Assembly: GCA_030141605.1 (NCBI GenBank)
Contig: JAQGDQ010000033.1
Span: forward strand, 987,214-1,051,213
From: Tubiluchus corallicola
Lineage: Eukaryota; Priapulida; Priapulimorpha; Priapulimorphida; Tubiluchidae
DNA length: 64,000 nt
Direction: 5' to 3'
A program made the translations under genes and the position numbers. Every line of letters begins with the position of its first letter. Position 1 is the first letter of the stretch. The notes under the pieces are model-generated. The model was given only the letters and a program-made list of their open reading frames with translations. It had not been told where the DNA came from and searched no databases. Positions 1 to 13,200 of this stretch are shown here, in pieces.

Positions 1-176
1 TTCTGCCCTAAATAAAAAATGAAATGAAATTGACAGCACTAACAATAAAAAGTAATTCTGAAAATTTAAGGTATTGTTCATTTATTGTATAAAATAAAAA
101 TTCTATTGACAATTTCACACACTGCCATAACTCTTTAATAATCATGCTTATGTAAGAATTAAATTTTTACAACTAG
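1..176 (+). other. Intron or upstream sequence of the CUX-type gene
   Basis: This is AT-rich sequence with no coding signal. It ends in a pyrimidine-rich stretch and an AG at 175-176 that can serve as a 3' splice site for the exon at 177. If that is right, the gene extends left of the window. Confidence 0.5.
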
Positions 177-3100
177 GCAAAGAGAAAAAGGTGAGATCAT
201 ATAAACCAGAAGAGATTGGTATGTCATCTGTTCAAAATGTTCCTGTTGTTGTTGTTCAGACCAGTGAAGGGAAAACTATTGTGGTACAGCCATCTCTTGA
301 TAAGTCAGCTGAAGGTGAGAAATTTTTGTCGATTTTGATGCGTGTTATCTGTCATGGTTAATTCTGTAAATTAACACTAACTCGATAGTTGTTTTTCGTT
401 GTCAGAGAATATGCCTTTAATGAAATAAAATGTTTGTTTTTTAATTTATAGGTTTATATTTTTAGTAAGATTCACCCTCATTTTAATTTGGGTGCCAAAA
501 ATAAATTATTGTGTAATTTGGCAGATAATCATTATCTAAGTCATTCGTGTTAAGATACTATCTGCCACTGTTACCATACCTCTCTTCTTGTGAACACGAG
601 TTAGCATTTGCGCAGTGTAAACGTGAACTACTTTTTGTGTTATCTGTGTCTGCAAGATCAGTGCAGTCTGTTCACAACAAGAAGAGAATTTTGAAATGGG
701 AAAACAATTAGTTTCGAACTATTTTCGCTTTAAATTATTGAAATTTAACTTCTCTTCTATGTTGTGGACAGACAGTGCCTCTGGAGAAGCCAAAGAAAGT
801 TGCTCTAAAACGCCTGGTGGTGACAGCACTGCGGATGTTTCGAGGAAGTATGCACAACTGCTAGTAGAGAAAGATGTGGCAAATCTCACCATGATCACTC
901 AAACTGCAGCAGATTTAGCAGCAAAATTTCAGTCCAAGTTGGGCGATTTGAATATTAGTATTGATTTTATGATCAACAACATTTTCAAGGTATTTTGGTT
1001 TAAAATATTTATGTTTAGTACTCTTAATGAGTGCTAGCACATTTTTGCACATGTCAGATAATAATAATTATTGTTGATAGTTATACTGTTTTACATATTT
1101 TGAAACATTGTTGTGATAAGACATCAATTGTGACATCTGCTCAAGCGAGTTGGTTTCTGTCATTTTGTGTTAGATTACAAAAACATCAAGATACAAACAT
1201 GCATGCCAGCCTAAATACCTGATTCACGCCATTTGAATTTTGAAAACTTGTGTTACAAAGTTTTATTGTTAGATTATATTTTATCTGATGGACAACTTTA
1301 TTTTTGTCTTCAATAGGATTGCACACGAGACAATTTACTGCGTTTATTGAAAGTAACATGTGATGATGCCTGGGATTTATTTTCCAATCATGATCGGTTA
1401 ATTTTTATGTCAATGTACAAGTGGCTGCATGATGAATCCAGACAACAGGAAGACATGAAGAAATGTCGTAATTTAGGTAACTTTAAGTAACGATATGGCT
1501 TTCAATGCGTAAAAGCAGAATACTACATTTTTTTTGAATTGCTTTTTTCTTAGTGTTTTTTATTTTTCAAAAATGTGTAATTCACATCTTATTATGGAGA
1601 TGACAGTGTAAATTTAGCTCTTGTTTCAAACAATAATGAGTCCAGTTATTGTATAAACATGTCCTCACCAATGCTATTGAGTGGTTTAGTAGTTATTTCC
1701 TTGAACTAAATGCATCAAAAACTAAGGAAATTATCTTCAATTTCTGCCAGGATAAATCTAGAATTTTGCCCATTAACATCAATGACACTGAGGTCTAAAA
1801 AGTTGATGTCTATAAGCACCTTGAATGTTTTATTGATAGAAAATGAACACTCTCTTCATATGTCTCTCATGTAGTCAGCAAGGCCAATAACAGTATGTAT
1901 TGTGTTCGAAAAATGAAAAATCTAAATGTTGATCGTTCACTAATAATTATGTTTTACGACATAGTAACCTCTTCTGTTCTAAATTATTGTAATGTGGTCT
2001 TTTTCATATGCTTGCTAAGTACTTTAAAATTTATTTGGAAACACCAAGGAGAAAATGTATAAAGTTCGTTGGTAAGAATAATGAACGTCTGATTCTTGAC
2101 CACACCTTTCTGTGTGATATGTTACTGGAGATGTTAAAAAAAGACTATGGCAGACAACTTTCATCCTCTACATGAAGACTACATGTTTCTCCCACATAAA
2201 ACAAGATTAAATGTACCATCTTCAAGAACACATCGCTTTAATCCCACTTCAGTCAAAGCATTCAATAGTAGCTAAACACTTTAAACACTTTTAAATTTTT
2301 TAAAGCTTTATTTTAATTGTAACACTGAGATTTTTATGTTCAGTTAAATTTAATTATAGTTGCAAACTTGTTCTGGTAATTGTTTTTTAACTAATCTGTC
2401 CAAAGCATAAAGGAAAATTTCGTGTAAACCAATAATATATATGACCAGTAAAGATGTCTGTGTCTATCTTAATTTTTGGACACTTATAATGTATTATGGG
2501 AAATGGAATCAGTAGATTTTATTATCTAACTCTTTTTTGGTTATTTGTTTGTTTGGCACTTTCAGTATTTTCAAGAAATGCCATTGACTAAATAGTATGT
2601 GTGGTGTCCATAATGCTGTCAAATAATATCTTCTATGAAAAATGTGTAAATATGTTCTGTTTTTTGCAATGGATTGAAAACTTTAATAATATTAATATTT
2701 TTCTAGTTGTCAGTCCATCTGAACAAGGCACAGCCGTCTTGGCACCTGCCATTTCAAGTGCAAATGCTAAAAATCAAGACTTCGTTGAAAATTTTGAAGA
2801 GCAAGTGAGCTACAAAGATAGTCAACGATGTCAAGAAACTACATATTCTAATATTACTTCTATACCAGGCACTACTAAAGAAACTAATGCTGATATTGAT
2901 GTGTATCATGCTGATAGACCACAGTCTAATGAGGTTGTAGATCTTTCGACTGACCAGACAGTTGCCCATGTGGAAGCAGAGTTTAATAGCCAAAACTATG
3001 AAATTGAAGAAGTAAACATGCAGGAGTACCAGCTTGATCAGCCAGTACACGTAACAGGACTTCCTGTTGTGGATAATTATGCAATTGCAACGAGGTTTAA

Positions 3101-5858
3101 AGCAAAACTTGCACATCTGAAAATTAGTCAGAGGCAAGCTGCAGCCAATATTTTACATGTATGTGTGTTTTTAATTTTGTTGTAATAGCAGAGCTTTATA
3201 TTTCTTTATAGAGAGTGTTTGCTGTTAAAAATTGTTTTACGTTGAATGTTGTCTACTATGATGTGCCATTTTTATACTATGCTTACCATTTAATGATTAC
3301 TATTTTACAGTAATTGTAAAATGTGAACTGTCACTTTGCATTTAGTTTTTGTTTCAATTTTACAGATTTCTCAAGGATATTTGTGTGATCTCATAAACCA
3401 TCCTAGACCATGGCATTCGATAACTCATGAAAGCAAGATGCGGTATTATGATATGCAGAATTGGTTAGAGCAATATGAAAATGCTGACGAATGGGTGGCA
3501 TTTGACTTAAAGGAATTGTTTTCTTTTTCTTCTAAAAACCAGTCAAATGCAAATTCTAGCAAGACAGTACAGATGAACATGACTAGTCCAAATGCACAGA
3601 AAGATATATCAGTGAAAAGTGAAGTATCGTCACCAACAGCTGAAAATGTTACCAATAATGCAGCAACTTCAACCGACGTGGATTCTAACAAACAGGTTAT
3701 TTATGCTGTAAAGGATGAAAATAGTGAACACGGTGAATACTACATTGTTGTCGAGTCTGCAGATGATACGTCGCTTATTACTACCCAAGAGGAAGCTGTT
3801 CAAGTTCAACCCGAGGAAAGTCAGCATGATGATAGTCCCGATATCGTCGATGATTTAGGTAGCGAGGAAACGGTAGTGGGTTCGTTTGAGAAATGTGATG
3901 TGGTGCTTGAACTGGAAGATCCCACGGCAGTGTTGGACACGAAGTCTGTCGCTTCCCAGTTTAAGAATAGGCTAGAAGAACTGGGTATTGGCCAACGTTT
4001 TGCTGCTCAATACATAATAAAGGTGAGAGAGTGTAGGTGCGACTGCTTTATTATCATTACTGTTTAATAAGCTAAAACTAAAACTTGCTTTGAAAGGCTA
4101 TTTCAAGTTCAAGTTTGCAGATTTTGCCTTTATGATATATTATGAGAAAAATATTGAGCAAAATTTAGTTAAAAATCAATTTTTGGAAATCACATGCTAG
4201 AATTTGATTTCTCCCACAAGTAAGTTAATTCTTACATTATTTTTTGTCTCTATTGACTAACTTCAAAACGAAAAACTATATGGTATAATTTTGTTCTGTA
4301 GCACCATCTAAAATCACAAGGACACTTAGCTGATTTGTTGAATCATCCACGGCCATGGCATAAGTGTGCCACTCCCGTACAACAAATCTACCTGCGTATG
4401 TGTGTCTGGTTGCAAGATGAGCCTCTCCAACGTGAAGATGCTTATAAATATCACAGCATCCCTAAAGGTATGGAAAACTTAAAGTTCCAAAGCTTAAAGA
4501 TCTAAAGTTAGTTGATGCAGCTATTTTTTAAGTTGGAAATTTGGAAGATGCAAGCATTATTGACTTGACTTTTTGTCTATTAAATTACTGTTTTGTTATT
4601 TTTATAATCTGTTTACTGATGATTTTGAGTGTAGACATCTCTGTTCTTTCTGAATGTTCTTAAACATTAATTATAGTACCATCATTGTATTTAAGCCTAG
4701 AACTACTGGAATTTTTTATAAAAACAGTATTATTAATAAACGAACATTTTTTTGTTAAATGTTTTTTCATACTGCAATATTATTAGGCTACAGTGTAGCA
4801 CCATATTACAGCTAGGCGTGTTCGAGGTTCGGGTTGGGGTACGTGACACTAATTGAATTCAAGGTCAGGATTTTTGAGGTTAGGGTCGAAATGTTCGAAA
4901 TCAGTAAATTGAGATAAGAAAATTCCAGCGAAATTCTGTAATTTTGGCTCCAACCTCATTACTTATATATAGGTGCCTAGAATCATGAACAAAAAAAACT
5001 TCTCTGGAGTGTGAGCTGGTTTCACCTTGCTCACACACTGTTTGACAACTTACCAGCTACAACTGCATTAATTACCTGTAATTTTGTCAATGATAAACAG
5101 TTTATTTGCTGTCTACCATGTAGTAACAATAAGTATATTCCACATTGCCATGTGGTGTCAATGTAATCAAATTTTGCACTAAACCTGCATACTTCACTAT
5201 GATAAATAAATGCAAAGTAAATGTAACAGTAATCTTCTTGCCATGAAGTTAAAACAATTGTTAGAAAGAATAAATATGCGTAAGGCCATCTGTTTGTAGT
5301 GCCTTAAGAACATTATCTGCTTCGGCAATATTTACACGGGATTTAGTAGCAGTACTGTGAGACAAGAATAACACAACATATTTTCCCTCCTAAATTGTTT
5401 CAAATTATTGACAAAGTGTACCCCACTAAAGGCATCTTACTCACAAATGGCCAAAATGCTGCCGTATGCATTCTTTCTGTAATGTGCCATACATTGGACA
5501 TTACTTATACACTTTTTTTGATACATACTTGTCCATCTAGTAGTTGTATACGTATGGTAGCTGCACATGCTTACAGTGTACAGTGTTATAGAGAACCTTT
5601 TTCTTGGTCCCCAGCAAATTTGCTATAATGATGTTACTGTATTTACCTAATTGTATTTTAGGAAAAAGAGGTAAGCAAGTTGGTCCTGCAACCAAACCTA
5701 CACGAGTTACTCCACAACAGCTGTATATACTGGAGAATGAGTTTAAAAAGAATGAATATTTATCAAAGGAAGATGTGGAGGACATGTCTAAAGTGTTATC
5801 GTTGCCTGTCCGAGTGATACGTAATTGGTTTAATAATAGAAGAGCACGTTCAAAGTGA
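177..5858 (+). CDS. CUX: Cux-type homeobox transcription factor with three CUT domains and one homeodomain
   Basis: Exons: 177-314, 772-989, 1317-1476, 2707-3158, 3366-4022, 4302-4467, 5662-5858. All junctions are GT-AG and the phases agree. Starting from the ATG at 221 the protein has 647 residues. The frame is also open from 177 to 220, so that ATG may be internal and the true start may lie left of the window. CUT1 lies at about residues 76-150, CUT2 at 279-350 and CUT3 at 498-575. CUT2 and CUT3 have the hallmark SQG and HPRPWH motifs, whereas CUT1 has neither. Residues 345-497 form an acidic, Ser-rich linker. The homeodomain, about 590-647, ends in helix 3 with VIRNWFNNRRARSK, so position 50 is Asn. 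In this family CUT domains and homeodomain bind DNA together in the nucleus, and three CUT repeats plus one homeodomain is the Cux arrangement. The homeodomain is too divergent for me to be certain of Cux orthology. Confidence 0.85.
1660..2280 (+). mobile_element. Decayed LINE (non-LTR retrotransposon) reverse-transcriptase remnant
   Basis: It lies in the 1477-2706 intron of the CUX-type gene, in the same orientation. Translation shows the C-terminal part of a non-LTR reverse transcriptase: an EWFSSYFLELNASKTK motif, then a VYKHLECFIDRK motif like the KYLG..ID region, then a long tail. In-frame stops fall after the first motif and after the second. A frameshift near 2050 is needed to keep following the protein. 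It is therefore an inactive, 5'-truncated relic. The clade cannot be assigned by eye; the tail resembles CR1/L2/Jockey-type elements. Confidence 0.75.
4468..5661 (+). other. Last intron of the CUX-type gene
   Basis: This intron separates the third CUT exon from the homeodomain exon. I see no coding sequence or clear repeat in it. The short open frames here have no domain and no coding-like composition. Confidence 0.6.
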
Positions 5859-7238
5859 CCAAATTCTATAAAAAAAATCATGATTGTTTCCATGTTTCAT
5901 GAAAGTGTTCATTAAATCAATGTGTTTTTGTGTATTTAATCAGTTAGTCTTGCTGCTAGTTTGATATGATGTCATTTATTATTTCTATGTTTACGAATTT
6001 GCATTTTCCCATATGTTTGTAAATAAAGAACCTCAGTTTTTTCTTTATATCACGTATTTTTGTTTTTGTTTAGCAAATCGTTTACATTTCTCTGTGTGTT
6101 GTTAAAAAGCTCATGTACAGTAAAATTTCCACAAGTGTCATAATTCTTTAGTATACAAAAGCATAACTTAAGTGCTGAATGAAAGCCGATGATAGAACAT
6201 TCTCTTGAATAGACAACGTGTCGCAGTATTTTACCTGAAAAGTTTACGGGATTGTGTAGACTGATTCTTTAGACCTGAGCTCAGTTTCACTAAGCCGTCA
6301 CTGAATTAACGGAATCGTTATTAATAATTTTGGAATGTAATAATGATATCACTAGCCTAGTCACGGCTTTCTGAAACTCGCCTCTGGACATTGTGTACCA
6401 CTCCTCTTTCTTATCAAAATTGTGCCTTTTTTGCTTAATTTATTTTACTATTTTGAAGCTTTGCCACAAAATACCTGCGAAGCATTGAAATTTAGGCTAC
6501 CAGTATTGCAGTTCTTGCTTTAAACAAATGCTGTGAAAAGCAGAATGTTGCACCTATCTTTCAATAGTAGTACTGATATGAAGTTAATAATGTGATGTAC
6601 ATCAATTAAAAGCTTTACTAGTCATAGGCTCATATCTGTGTCTCAGCTGTGTTTAGATAAGGTAGTGGTGATCTTCTGCTTGTGAAACAAGTGATCTAAA
6701 GCAAACTGAATTAAACAAACTAAAAATACTAGTACTTGCAGTGTACTCTCAATTTTCTGAGCTATTTTCCAGCTTAGCCTACATGGATAATAAAAACATC
6801 CGTTTTAAGCTTCGCATCATCTGCTCATTATAAATGCAGAGAATGTTCAATCACTTTTGGCCAGTTACCCTGGTGTTTGGTGTCTTGTATCAATGTTAAA
6901 TTGCTAATTTTTTAACAATTTGCTGCATAATGTAAGGAGAAAATCAGATAAATCCAATCTTGCATTTATAAAATGCAGCAAATGTTGAGACGCAACTTTC
7001 ATAACTAAATGTTATGTTAATTATGTTGTGTAATTACTGATGATAATCTAGTTGATGACAGTCTATTACATGTATGTTATAGATAATGATGACTACTTCT
7101 TCGGCATATTTACACTGCTTTCTTATGTAGCATTGCCAGGTAATTCTTTGAAAAAATTAGTGTGCAGTGCTTATAATATACCATGACAAAAATCGCCTTG
7201 ATCTTGCTCTGATTCCTCAATATTTTGATTGGAATTAG
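5859..7238 (+). other. 3' UTR of the CUX-type gene and intergenic sequence
   Basis: The first part is the 3' UTR, ending shortly after the AATAAA at 6022. The remainder is AT-rich with no recognised gene. The 5' exon or exons and the start codon of the next gene should lie here, because the first exon I can place begins in phase 1, but I could not identify them. Confidence 0.5.
6022..6027 (+). terminator. Polyadenylation signal AATAAA of the CUX-type gene
   Basis: A canonical AATAAA lies 164 bases after the homeodomain stop codon and is followed by T-rich sequence, as expected for a cleavage and polyadenylation site. Confidence 0.65.
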
Positions 7239-10200
7239 GTACAGAGAGGAGAATTCCAGTGCATGTTGTGCCAAAGAATAAATCAAATGGGGCACCATCA
7301 ACTTATCGAGTGATCAATAAAACGCAGGCAAAACATACTGGTAAGATCCATAATTTGGAGTAAATATTGAATAAAACTTTATCATACACATTATACATGA
7401 TGAGGTTTGACATATGAAATGAGACTTGTAGTAGCCCAGATAGGGCTCTGCATTTTTGAGATCTTGCCACAGACAGTTCTAATGCCTTTATTCACATTCA
7501 AGCAAATAAATGTTTCATATCTGGACAATAGTGTTCTTCTACACATGGTGCAAGTCTCGTGCCTTATAGTGTGTTAACAATGTCGTTTTGGCAGAAGTGG
7601 AAGAACCCTGTAATATCGTTGTTGTTATTATTGTGGCATTATTGTTTAGCCCTACTGAGCAGCCATTATAGCTGCCACTAAATTACATATTCATATTAAT
7701 ACCTGCCGCGGTATACATGAAATTTTTTGTTTCTGCTTTGCATAGACTTAGTTTAGTTTAATTAGTTAAGCAATTAACATGACAAGTTCGCAAAGCTCAA
7801 AAAGTGAAAAAATAGATGTGTGAAATAAGTTTTACTGAAATAAACTGCAACCATTCACTTTTCTTTATGATCTCATATCAGCAACTGGTGACTGTCAATC
7901 AGATAGTGCAAGTACCATAAAATTACTGGAAATGATTGTGGTGTCAGAAGAAACGGGACCTTTGGCTAATGTTCGATCCTCTGCACATCATAGCTCAAAT
8001 CAAGGTGCTGACTAAAAACAGTCTTTGTTGCTTTTTCATACTATTATTAAGTCAACCCCTGTGTAAGCGGCTGTTTTAATACCAAGCTCAAGAACTAATT
8101 CTGTCTTATGGAACATTGAAAGTGGCCCTCCTTTAAGTATTGGCTGGTTTGTGTGGGGTAGATAATAATAATCAAGTTTTTCACTAAAATAAATTTTTCA
8201 ATTTTGTCATTCAGAAGAGCTTTCTCCTAACATGAGTGAATAGATTTTTCTAACTAATTGGTGATTACAGCAAGTTTGATAATTGTTTATTTTAATCATT
8301 GAGACTGTTTTTGTAAACTTAGGATGACACTTGTAACAAACAAATTTTGAAACTTTTTTCTCACCTTTTTCATTACAAGTGAGTTTTTCCTTTACATGTG
8401 GGATGAAGGAATTTTAGTGCAAGAGCAATTGATTCAATTTGATTGATTTTCTTAGCTGTCAAGAAAAACCGTCCTGGGAGACCAAAGAAGAATGCTGGAA
8501 TTGAATTACCAAGTTCATCTAGTACAACCACTTTCACAGTTACTTCTTTACCATTGGACAGTTTACCAGGTCTGTTGAGAGATCAATCTGTGAAATTAGG
8601 TAGGTTGCTGGTTTAAAAGCCAGTGAATTTTTGTGTATTTCAATTTGATTCTTCTCTTTCTCATAACAGTGTTACTGTAAACATGGATTTCGTGTATATA
8701 AGTGCGATTAATTTTTATTTTAAATACTGACCTACACTTGGCTGTAGCCTGCATTACGTAACATTACTTGCAATTTTGTAAGCTTAGTAAGCTCATAATT
8801 TTGTTGTTCTTCAGAAATATATTTTCATACAGACTAAGTTTTTGTGAAACACAATCTGCACTATGATTGATGGAGGTGCAATGATTATAACTTTCCAAGA
8901 GATAGTGCTGTGAACATTTTTGCATAGCGTAACCTCAACAATACAAAGTCTTGTTCAATACTGGTTCAAATCCTTTCATAGGTTTCAACTTATTTTTTTA
9001 GACACAGATCTGACACATAATTTCGACTACTAGGTTGTTGGCTCATTTCATCACCAGCTGTGCCGGTAGATTTAGCTGAAGAGTGCTCTGTGACAGCTTT
9101 TTGTTAATTTTGTAAACTGCCTCTTAAGCATTGGATAAGTAGTGGTTATGACATGCATGAGAAATAGGTGACAGAATAAGGCATGTATTTAGTAACCATA
9201 GTTAAGCAGCTTTGTGGTTGATTACTAAATGGATGGGAAGAGAATGGCAGTAAAACTTGCTTTTACAATATGGCCCTTGTCTATTTATTTTGTTAAGGAA
9301 GGATGTATGCATGCCTAAATGTGGTTAAGGCACTAGCTGCTTGTTCAGCATTAAAGAATTGTCCTTGATTGTGAGCTAAGTTCAAATCTTATCACAGCTA
9401 TTTTGTTAAGTAGGTTGTGCTGTTGAGTAGTAGATCTCTACTTGCACAGTAGCATAGTTTATAAAAAATTGAGGTAGAAAATTTATATTTGTAGGACTTG
9501 AGGCACACGAAGAAGACTTGGAGAAATACAAGTGTGAAAAATGTGGGTATCAAGCTTACTATGCTGTGCAATACCAGGAGCACATACTGGAGCATTTAGT
9601 TGACTTACTGCAGTGCAAATGTTGCCAATTCAAGACTTTCAAAGAGAGTGACCTCAAGAAACATTACCATGTAAGAAGAGGACTAAAATTCTCACATGTT
9701 TTTTCTGTAACAGTGTGTTTGATGTTACAATTTTAAAATTTTTAAAAATTTGCTATCTAGCAGCATATTATCAAAGTTTAACATGAAACCTTGGACTCTT
9801 TCCAATGACGAGAACAAAGGTTGGGTATGTGGCTGATGATTGGTGGTCATGACAGTTTGTATAGCTTAATTCAGGTGAATTTGTGATTCTGGCAACCTTC
9901 AACATTTCACTCTGAGGAGAACATTATGATCTCATTCTGGGACATAATTGCTATTGACAATGGGACTTGGGGCATTCCTTCATTCTTGCCTTACACGTTT
10001 AAGTTTTTATGTCAAATTCTAGTAAATAGTCTTTAAGATCATTGGCTAATTAATAATGTTTGTTTTGTTGTTATTTTTAGATTAGCCATCCTCGATATAT
10101 TTGTCCGGTTTGCGAATATACAGCCAACATGCCTTACCTGATCAAACGTCACATGATCCAGCATTCTGTGAATGGTTGCAAGTGTGAGATATGTGGAAAA

Positions 10201-13200
10201 AAATACAAGGTATAATTTGTGTAGGACTTTCTACATGTTTCATTAAAATATTCGCGAATGATTAAGAAAATGTAAATATACTTGTTTCTTAGCCGTACCA
10301 CCAAGGGTAAGTATAGTGCTCATGGCACTCACACACCACTCACACATAGAGCATGCATGTTTATCTACTCACCCTTGAACTCACTATGCTTTGTTGGATG
10401 GTGCTGAAAATAAAGATAACAATGGTTAATTAATTTTTTTGGAAAAAGATAAATTAAACGTAGGTGACTTTGAAATATGTGCCAAGTTGTGTTTCTGAAA
10501 TTAAAATTTGAATTTTCAGGATCAGTACATCCTGAAGAGTCATGTAGAGTTGGTCCACATGCCTCCCGGAGAGATGTTTACGTGTGAAGTATGCGGCAAA
10601 GAATTTAATCGCAAATCTCATTTGAATCGACACCTACGGATACACAATCTTGTGAGAAATCATAAGTGTCCAGTTTGTGATTATAGGTAAAGTAAAAAAG
10701 TATTAACAAGGTATAACTAATATGGGCATTTCTACCGAGCACCACTATAACACACTCATGATATTTAGAAAACCCCAAATATCTGGCTCTGGCATGTTAA
10801 TGTATTTATTAATAGTTTTTTGAACCCACTTCACTTGTAATGGTGTCTCATCAACATACTGAATAATATCCCAGTTACAAAATATGAATTTCTGTACTGA
10901 AGCATTGAACTTTGGGCATTTTGAGTGCTGGTCACATGTACTTACCTTTACACTAGACCAGTTACACAGGTAGCCCAAGACCAGTTTTTCCAAATCTGGA
11001 TAGTTGTGATACACTGACTGTGACCTTGCCGAATCAAAACTGAAAATGTTACATCACATTTCTAAAGCAACTGAAGCTATGTCAGTCAGACATGGTACAT
11101 ATTGGCTGTGCATTGTTTAATTGCACATCACTGGCCTGATAAACTTAACCTTTTGCTGTAATGCAGTTTTACTCATTTAGGGGTGTGGAACGATCAGACG
11201 TAACTAAGCACATGGCTATACATGACGTGCCGCAACACACTTGTGATATCTGTGGAAAACAATTCCGATTTCTTAAAAACAGGACTATGCACATGAAAAG
11301 GTACATGACGATATGTCGTATGATAAAGTATAAAATTTCTTAATATTAGAATGAATTTTACATCTAATTTTATGTTTACTCTGCTGGTTAGTGATAGATT
11401 TAACACTATGGCTGCAGTTCAATTTAGTTAAAATTTGCATTGAAAATTGGAACTTCATTCTGAAAACAAAAAAACTAAAAAGCACAACTAAAATGATAAA
11501 CTTATTCAATGATTGCAAAATAGAATTAAAAAAATCACTCTAGCTTAGTAAAGTTTTGTGAAATCATGGTAAGTGTAGTTATCCTTCACTTTATTATTAT
11601 ATGTACTGACATTTACCGGGTTGTCATTTTTTGACCGTTATCTTGTCATTTACTTAGCTAACCTTATGTCAGTTAGAGTATGACAACATCAATTAGACAA
11701 AGTTTCTTTGCTAATATGATGAAATAAGAATGTTGCAATTTTAGGCACTGGGATAAAAAATAGTACAAGTGTGGCATTTGTGATTTCTACGGCTATTCAT
11801 TTACTGAGGTTCGCAAACATGTAGAACGTGTTCATGTTGAGCAGCATTCGCTTAGCTAACCTCATGTCAGTTATAATACGACAACATCAGTTAGACAAAG
11901 TTTTTTTTGCTAACAAAGAAATAAGAAATGTTGAAATTTTAGGCATTGGGGTAAGAAAGACTACAAGTGTGGCATTTGTGATTTCTACGGCTATTCATTT
12001 ACTGAGGTTCGCAAGCATATCGAACGTGTTCATGTTGAGCAGCAGAAACTGTTGCAGTGTAACACATGCTCATCATCCTTTTCTTCTTTGACGGATTTTC
12101 AGGTAGAGTATGAATACTCAGTGAATAAATTATTTCATTAAATGCTTTTATAAGCAGATAAACTGAATAATCCGAATTGCTGGGAAATGAGCCTCCTGTC
12201 TATCAGCCAATGTCAAGTGTTAAATTTATAAAATTAGTTTATGAACTGTGCACTCTCCAAAATAACTAAACTAGTAAAGGAACCAGGTTGCCACATTTTG
12301 AATAAGTTTTTTCTGTTGCTGTCAAAATTCAAATTGCCAAAATTGGCATGGGTGTCATTAATGTTATCATCATCGTTACCATCATCTTCTTCCTCGTTGT
12401 CATTATAACAAATAAAAAGTTTTATTCTCATTGAAATAATTTTCGTAATGGTATTGTCCTAATTTTTTTATTGTCATTTATTTTGTTGTTATCAACGTCA
12501 TCTTCTTTGTCGACATCATTGTTATAATTTTTCAAACTCACCCTATCATATTTTAGCATTTGCACAGAACACAGAGACAAATATGAAAACAAAAGTTTGT
12601 ATAAACACTGCAGTTCTTTTCATCAAATTTGTTTAGCCTTGTGGCAATGGCAGTGAGATTTTCAAGTTTGATACAAACTGAAAATGAATATGAGATTGGA
12701 TAGGATAGGAGAATGGAAAGTTTATTAATTTATATTAATTGCATTTTTTACTCTTAGGAACATGGAGAATTAGGTACCTGTACTGCACCTGTGAGTGAAA
12801 ATAATGACAGTACAGAAGAGGTTATCTCCATTCCTGATAGTTTCACAAACTTGAAATCAGAAATAATTGCCACTGGAGATACTTTAGGTAGATTTTTATT
12901 TTTTATTGCTAAACTGGCTAGCACTTAACTCTAGAGACACTGCATACGTGGGAGCCAAGCTTGGAATCTGCATTTTCTGAAAAAGCAGTTTTAGGGTACT
13001 TTAAGGCTGTATTTGTAGTGTTTCATTATAAATTCTTTCAAGTTTTTATGATATATTGTTTGGAGTATGTTGTGAATAATTAGGAATTTTCAATGAAAAC
13101 TGCTCTTTGCCAAAAGTAGAAAAACATAGAGAAAGAAAACACTTCGAAACAAACTCAGGATCTGTATCAACACTTACAAGACCACAAAACCAAATTGTCT

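Noticed and set aside
7248-7310. Alternative frame reading FQCMLCQ with nearby His residues, like half a zinc finger
   Set aside because: This frame hits TGA within the exon. The frame that stays open and matches phase on both sides is a different one.
10293-10385. Possible short inverted repeat around ACCACCAAGGGTAAGTATAGTG in a zinc-finger gene intron
   Set aside because: The arms match only in part (AAGGGT and GTATAGTG with shifted spacing). I could not define ends or a target duplication.
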